Shown: piece after piece, positions 58,690-64,000 of the stretch
Layout: every line of letters starts with the position of its first letter
How positions within the stretch are numbered: the first letter of the stretch is position 1
Assembly (NCBI GenBank): GCA_963662155.1
Contig: OY759264.1
Span: 17,191,142 to 17,255,141 of the forward strand
Reading direction: 5' to 3'
Length of the DNA stretch: 64,000 bases
Origin: Lamellibrachia columna
Lineage: Eukaryota; Annelida; Polychaeta; Sabellida; Siboglinidae
Translations under genes and position numbers: made by a program
Notes under the pieces: model-generated
Databases searched by the model: none
Seen by the model: only the letters and a program-made list of their open reading frames with translations
Told to the model about the DNA's origin: nothing

Positions 58690-61600
58690 CTACACTGTGT
58701 TGTATTTATTGCCACTGCGAGCACCCTTCACCCACAGCAGTCGCCCGCCGTGCAGAGTAAAGTTTGACCAGGCTGCCAGTTGTAGGATGGCGCACACGAC
58801 GGGTACACAGACAAGAAGACGGAAGACTCCCTGACGGTACACCTCGTGCTGGGCGATGTCTCTCGTGTCAAACTTCATCTTGATGGAACCAAACGAGTTG
58901 CCCGATGCAAACACGTCATGTCCTGAATGAGAACCGAGAGTCAATGCTATCATAACATCATGTTTCAGTTAATTACCATGTCAAATATCACATTCCAAGA
59001 AACCAGAATGTCCCATCAAGGATCTCCTTGTGGTGAAATAGAGCACACACACAAAAATCATTGGCAGTGGAAATAAAAAACATGGCTCAAATAAGCAATT
59101 CTGATTCCAATTTCACTGTTTTCACATCAACTGAATCCTATTTCACCCACCCAAAGCAATTTAGATTGCAATTCCGGAATCACCGCAGGTCTGAATTAAC
59201 ATGATACATTGTCTAAAAGTAATAAATCAGTGGGAAAGTAGCACAAAGCTGCAGTGTCCAAAATGCATTACACATTAACGGTAGATTGTCCCTGATTCTG
59301 CTTATTGAAATGTTGACAACAAATGTTTAGCACTAATCATTTATAAAAACGTTTTTCAATTAGTTGTTTTTTATTGAACATTTTACAATAAAATTTTTTT
59401 TTTAATCTAGTGAGCTGCAAACCTGTTTGCGATGCGAGCAGCCAAGTGCCAATGAGTGGCGCCAGCGTCTGTCCTGGCTTCGACACAAAGGCTGATGTGC
59501 CGAACATGAGGGCAGACACGGCCTGCTTCCTGTGGTGGATGACGAAGTCTTCGTCTACGAGGTCACTGATGACTAGACTCAGCAGCTTGCAAGTGCCTTC
59601 AGTGAAGACACGATTGCTGCAAACAGAGTTGGTTCAACAGTGAACGCACAGGACTTACACAATACAAGGAACTGATCGACAGTAGATTTTTCATGTGAGC
59701 ACAGGGATTGAGGACCAACAATTTCTATTTTTAATCCAGGATAGCTTTCTTACTCAGCACGTACTAGAACCAACCAGGGGAGAAAATGTATTAGATATAG
59801 TTCTAACAAGATTTAACAAGATTTGCCATCCAAGCCAAAGGCCCAGATGGCAAGTGGACAAGGAAGCCATTGGCTTATCGAGAGTCCAACAATGTTCATC
59901 TACTTATAACCCGCCCTCCTGAGATATGTGTCAACCTTGTTTTTAAACATATTCACGCTGCTAGCAGTTACACAATCTGTAGACAATTTGTTCCATTCAT
60001 TTATTGTCCTCTGTGAGAACGAGTGCTTCCTGATGTCCAATCTACATTGATCCTTTACTAATTTTACCTCATGTCCTCTAGTTCTGCTATCCTTCTTGAG
60101 TGAGAAAAACATATTTCTATCAATATTTTCATACCCATTCAATATTTTAAAAACTTCAATCTGATCTCCTCTTAACCTCCTTGTCTCTAGAGTTGTTAAA
60201 CCACATTCTTTCAGGCGTTCTTCACAACTAAGGTCTCTCAGTTCTGGAATCATTTTAGTTGCTCTCCTTTGTATGCGTTCAAGCGTATCTATATCCTTCT
60301 TACGATATGGTCTCCATGCTTGTATACAGTATTCTAAATTAGGTCTAACTATTGCTTTATAAAGAGGTATAATTAACTTTTTTCCCTTGTATGTTATGTT
60401 TCTTCTAATCAATCCAAGAATTTTATTACCCTTTGAAGCTGCAATACCACACTGCTCTGAAACTTTCATATCAGCGCTTATTGTAACTCCTAAGTCCTTT
60501 TCTTTTACAGTAGTACCCAGAACAGTATCTCCCATTTTATAGTTTACATTCAAGTTTTGAGTGGGGTACCTCAAGGATCAGTATTAGGACCTATATTATT
60601 CTTAATTTATATCAATGACTTGGACGACAGTATAACAAGTAACGTACTGAAATTTGCGGATGACACAAAACTGTTTAGAAAGGTTAATACTGATGGTGAT
60701 AAACAACATTTACAAAACGATCTAGACAGATTAGTGAAATGGTCTGAGAAATGGCAGATGTTGTTAAATTTTTGGAAATGTAAATGCCTACATACAGGAC
60801 ATGGGAACTTGAATGTAAACTATAAAATGGGAGATACTGTTCTGGGTACTACTGTAAAAGAAAAGGACTTAGGAGTTACAATAAGCGCTGATATGAAAGT
60901 TTCAGAGCAGTGTGGTATTGCAGCTTCAAAGGGTAATCAAATTCTTGGATTGATTTGAAGAAACATAACATACAAGGGAAAAAGTTAATTATACCTCTTT
61001 ATAAAGTAATAGTTTAGAATACTGTATACAAGCATGGAGACCATATCGTAAGAAGGATATAGATACGCTTGAATGCATACAAAGGAGAGCAACTAAAATG
61101 ATTCCAGAACTGAGAGACCTTAGTTATGAAGAACGCCTGAAAGAATGTGGTTTAACAACTCTAGAGACAAGGAGGTTAAGAGGAGATCAGATTGAAGTTT
61201 TTAAGATATTGAATGGGTATGAAAATATTGATAGAAATATGTTTTTCTCACTCAAGAAGGATAGCAGAACTAGAGGACATGAGGTAAAATTAGTAAAGGA
61301 TCAATGTAGATTGGACATCAGGAAGCACTCGTTCTCACAGAGGAAATGAATGGAACAAATTGTCTACAGATTGTGTAACTGCTAGCAGCGTGAATATGTT
61401 TAAAAACAAGGTTGACACATATCTCAGGAGGGCGGGTTATAAGTAGATGAACATTGTTGGACTCTCGATAAGCCAATGGCTTCCTTGTCCACTTGCCATC
61501 TGGGCCTTTGGCTTGGATGGCAAATCTTGTTAAATCTTGAATGCTTTAAAGGCTCTTATTGAATAAAAATTATTCAATTACCCTATCTAACAATCTCTAG

Positions 61601-64000
61601 GGTTGTTAAACCACATTCTTTTAGGTGTCTTTCATAGCTATTTTATTTTAACAAGAGTATGCACTCTTTTTAGTAAACTGACCATGCAAATTATTAAAAA
61701 TATTCATTCACTACAAATATGACCCTGATTCGTGTTGGGATAAATCAATCAAGGAGGCAGTTTTAAATGCCACAAGTGACTGCATTTTATGTGATAATGA
61801 CCCAGTTGAGATGAATGCTAAAGAGAAGTTCTTCAGCATGTCATTACTGTTGTGTTCATGACGACTTACCTGGCAATGAAGAGACACATGAGCCACAGGT
61901 GGTTAGGCCCAGCCAGGTACATAAAGACACCCAGACAGAGCTTGACGACAAACAGGCCCCGAATGACTGCGTATGTGCCGTGGCGTCGACACAACGTCGT
62001 AAAGTACAGGTTGTTGAGATGTGGAGCAATGAAAGAGATCCCTAAAACACAAATACCGGATGGTTTACACAATCAATTAATGGCCCAATTACTTGACTAA
62101 TACAGTGGTGCACGGCACTGTGTAAGTGGAATCGAGGCTGGGTCCAATTTGACTAACAATCGGAGGCAATTTTGAAGCAGTGGTAAAAAAACTGTCAATG
62201 ATCGCAAGCAGGTGCACCAATCTAGATATTTTATCAAAGCTCAAATCGGCTCGAAACCAAGACACCAGAGGGTGCTGTGCAGTCTTTGAGTCGAACCCTT
62301 GTCAACTCAGAATTATCAAGACAAATGTCATGTGTGTCTCGGAAGAGGCTTACCTAGAATGAGGGAGAGTAAAACTTGAGGCACAGCCTCTCCCAGGAGG
62401 TTGTCTAGGAAGAGCGGGAAGAAGTTACTGTTGAAGTGGCAGTGGAACACCTGTAACACAGTAACACACACACCTGTAACACAGTAACACACACGCCTGT
62501 AACACAGTAACACACACGCCTGTAACACAGTAACACACACGCCTGTAACACAGTAACACACACACCTGTAACAGAACACTGTGAATAATTTTTTAGAATA
62601 AAATACCCATCAACTGCCAGTTAGCCCCAAATATAAATCAAATTATATATGAAGACTTGAAAATTGAAGAGTGAAGCCATGTAATATGCCTCCTCAGGTA
62701 GGCTAAAAACTAGCAGTAGTTATGAACTCTTTCTTAGTGTTTATGTTTTTAATAGTGATAGCTCATAGTTTAAAGTGATGCAAGATTAAAATCCAAAAAA
62801 ACTGCATGGTTTTGGAAAGTTTCATACTTTGGTGGGTTTTTTAAGGAGAATACTTACTGGCATTTATCACCCAGTAAAAACTACAATGGGAAACACTTGC
62901 CAACAAATTTATCTATATATTATAGGAGCATATAATCACAATATGTTATTACAAGTTTGTTACAATATGTCGGAGAGCAACAGCTGTTACACTCGGACTG
63001 GCCTCACCTGTACGAGATTCATGGCTGCAAACCAGACAAAGTTCTGATGTCTAGACAGCTGTCTGATGAACGTCTTCAGTGCCATCTTCTCATCGTTGAA
63101 GTTGAGTTCTATGGCTGTCTTTGTACTGCTCTCGTTGTCTGCACCATGGAAGCCATTGCTGGTATAAAGGAACAGTCATTAAGTCCTATTCAATATTCAA
63201 CTATTCAATTAGACATTTATAATGCATTGTATGTGCTGGTAAAACCTTGTTCAAAGGTGCTAACAATGTTAAAATAAGTAAAATAATTAAAAATTTAAGT
63301 TCATAGTAAGTTTAAAGTAAGCTAAAAATAAATTTTAGATAAGTAAAAAATCTGTTAAAAATATTAAAAAATTAATAAATAAATAAGTTGAAAGGTTTGT
63401 GCTATTCAAGTCATTGCTGCTGTCTACAATGTTGCAAAGGCCGCACGAAAACAATGTGTCTTTAAAACAGCCTTGAAAGTGGCAACAGGGTTCACTTCTT
63501 CAACTACAGCAGGCAGAGCATTCCACAGTAGTAATGCAATGGTAGAAGTTAGTCAGTGCAAGTGTGAAAATACTCGAAGTTCTTATTGCACTGTATTCTC
63601 TGCAGTGTTTGGATCAGGGCACCACTGCATGTCTAATGTTGCAAAGGATAGTTCTTTTGACAGAAGGGTTTTTAAAAATGAAATTATCTATAATAAAATA
63701 ATTAGAAATTACATGTCACTTCTTGAGATGTTATTGAATTTAGACACATATCAACTCACCTCATGACTTCTTCACCCTGTGGGGTGTTCTTCTTACCGAG
63801 ACAAATCTCTCGCAGCATGCGTGTGGCGATGAGGAAGCCAGCTGCCGACACAACAGCCAGAATGGTACAGAAGACTCGGAATGTGATCAGATAATTTCGG
63901 TCCCACACGATGTATGACATGAACACCGACAATGCACCAAATATTCCAAAAAGCGAACAGTGGAAGTTGAGACGCGTCCTTACGTCAGCGTCTACGGCGA
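58690..64000 (-). CDS. MFSD13A: MFSD13A / TMEM180, major facilitator-like membrane protein (5' end outside window)
   Basis: Exons in window, 5' to 3': 64000-63760 (continues right), 63158-63008, 62450-62354, 62042-61870, 59616-59423, 58922-58690. All junction phases agree. The protein is a multipass membrane protein of the MFS fold with no agreed substrate. Conserved blocks against human MFSD13[135 protein letters not shown] and [13 protein letters not shown]. The C-terminus is shorter than in human. An AATAAA hexamer (58705-58710) lies inside the coding sequence 15 bases before the stop. Introns hold the inverted LINE pair and a minisatellite abutting the 62450 acceptor. Confidence 0.93.
59807..60556 (-). 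mobile_element. CR1-like LINE 3' copy, left arm of a large inverted repeat
   Basis: An open frame (59930-60556 region, minus) encodes [56 protein letters not shown] and [11 protein letters not shown], the C-terminal reverse transcriptase region and tail. Unlike the other remnants it has no internal stop over about 215 codons, so it is young. It pairs with 60806-61539. Confidence 0.88.
60557..60805 (+). mobile_element. reverse transcriptase core fragment between the inverted arms
   Basis: It encodes [20 protein letters not shown] and then [13 protein letters not shown] (the FADD catalytic box), continuing directly into the right arm. The unpaired segment belongs to the plus-strand copy. Confidence 0.88.
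60806..61539 (+). mobile_element. CR1-like LINE 3' copy, right arm of a large inverted repeat
   Basis: It is almost the exact reverse complement of 59807-60556 but carries a TGA after QILGLI, a short deletion near 61010 and a frameshift at about 61348. Together with the loop segment it is the longer copy. A further remnant of the family lies at 61588-61640. Confidence 0.88.
62451..62578. repeat. 22-bp minisatellite abutting an MFSD13A splice acceptor
   Basis: The unit on the gene strand is TGTGTTACAG plus GTGTGTGTTAC-type sequence, five to six times, ending in the true TGTGTTACAG|GTGTTCC acceptor of exon 62450-62354. Each unit therefore repeats the acceptor and the first few exon bases. Confidence 0.9.
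63170..63759. other. MFSD13A intron, AT-rich, no gene recognised
   Basis: 63270-63400 is a run of TAAAAATA/AAGTAAAA motifs. 63400-63720 has a 97-codon open frame (63473-63766) with no recognisable domain that runs through the true donor at 63759, so I regard it as chance. Confidence 0.5.

Noticed and set aside
59900..61440. A functional reverse transcriptase gene
   Set aside because: Only the C-terminal half of the domain is present in each arm, the plus copy has stops and a frameshift, and no endonuclease part is seen nearby.

Overview
This is nuclear DNA of an animal (metazoan), almost certainly an invertebrate or basal chordate. It holds spliced genes with GT-AG introns, conserved animal protein families, and dense transposon debris (hAT-like DNA elements, several APE-type LINE families, a tRNA-derived SINE, MITEs). 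There are no bacterial features. The species cannot be fixed from sequence alone. CACUL1 and MFSD13A, which both lie on human 10q, sit about 35 kb apart here, which is at least compatible with conserved linkage.

Layout: 1-309 (+) is the last exon of an unrecognised gene. 2130-11218 (-) is a complete nine-exon LMAN2/VIP36 (ER-Golgi cargo lectin). 14616-23400 (+) is a complete nine-exon CACUL1 (cullin-domain protein). 24918-45069 (-) is a 12-exon gene coding for about 3,486 residues, tail to tail with CACUL1. Its product has a huge low-complexity N-terminal exon, a helical middle and an 18-residue repeat domain; I do not recognise the family. 45.1-58.6 kb is a transposon-rich intergenic stretch with nested insertions. 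58690-64000 (-) is the C-terminal half or more of MFSD13A/TMEM180, running off the right edge.

The striking theme is tandem amplification. At least fifteen minisatellites occur in 64 kb. Arrays inside exons have unit lengths divisible by three (18, 30-33, 42, 54, 75, 90 bp), while intronic arrays have units such as 22, 23, 29-30 and 31 bp. Two intronic arrays have clearly been seeded by a functional intron-exon junction. In CACUL1 intron 2 the 31-bp unit is a copy of the exon 3 splice acceptor plus the first 22 bases of the exon, repeated about 40 times right up to the real acceptor. A smaller case abuts an MFSD13A acceptor. CACUL1 exon 3 is also flanked by inverted repeats in both neighbouring introns. 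Other notable structures are a 750-bp-arm inverted LINE hairpin in an MFSD13A intron, a pair of hAT-like elements that both carry a LINE fragment, and hAT copies with clean 8-bp target duplications.

The genes do not form a pathway. LMAN2 acts in the secretory pathway, CACUL1 is a cytosolic/nuclear cell-cycle regulator in vertebrates, and MFSD13A is a multipass membrane protein. All gene models come from reading frames, splice consensus and remembered family similarity, not from transcripts or searches.
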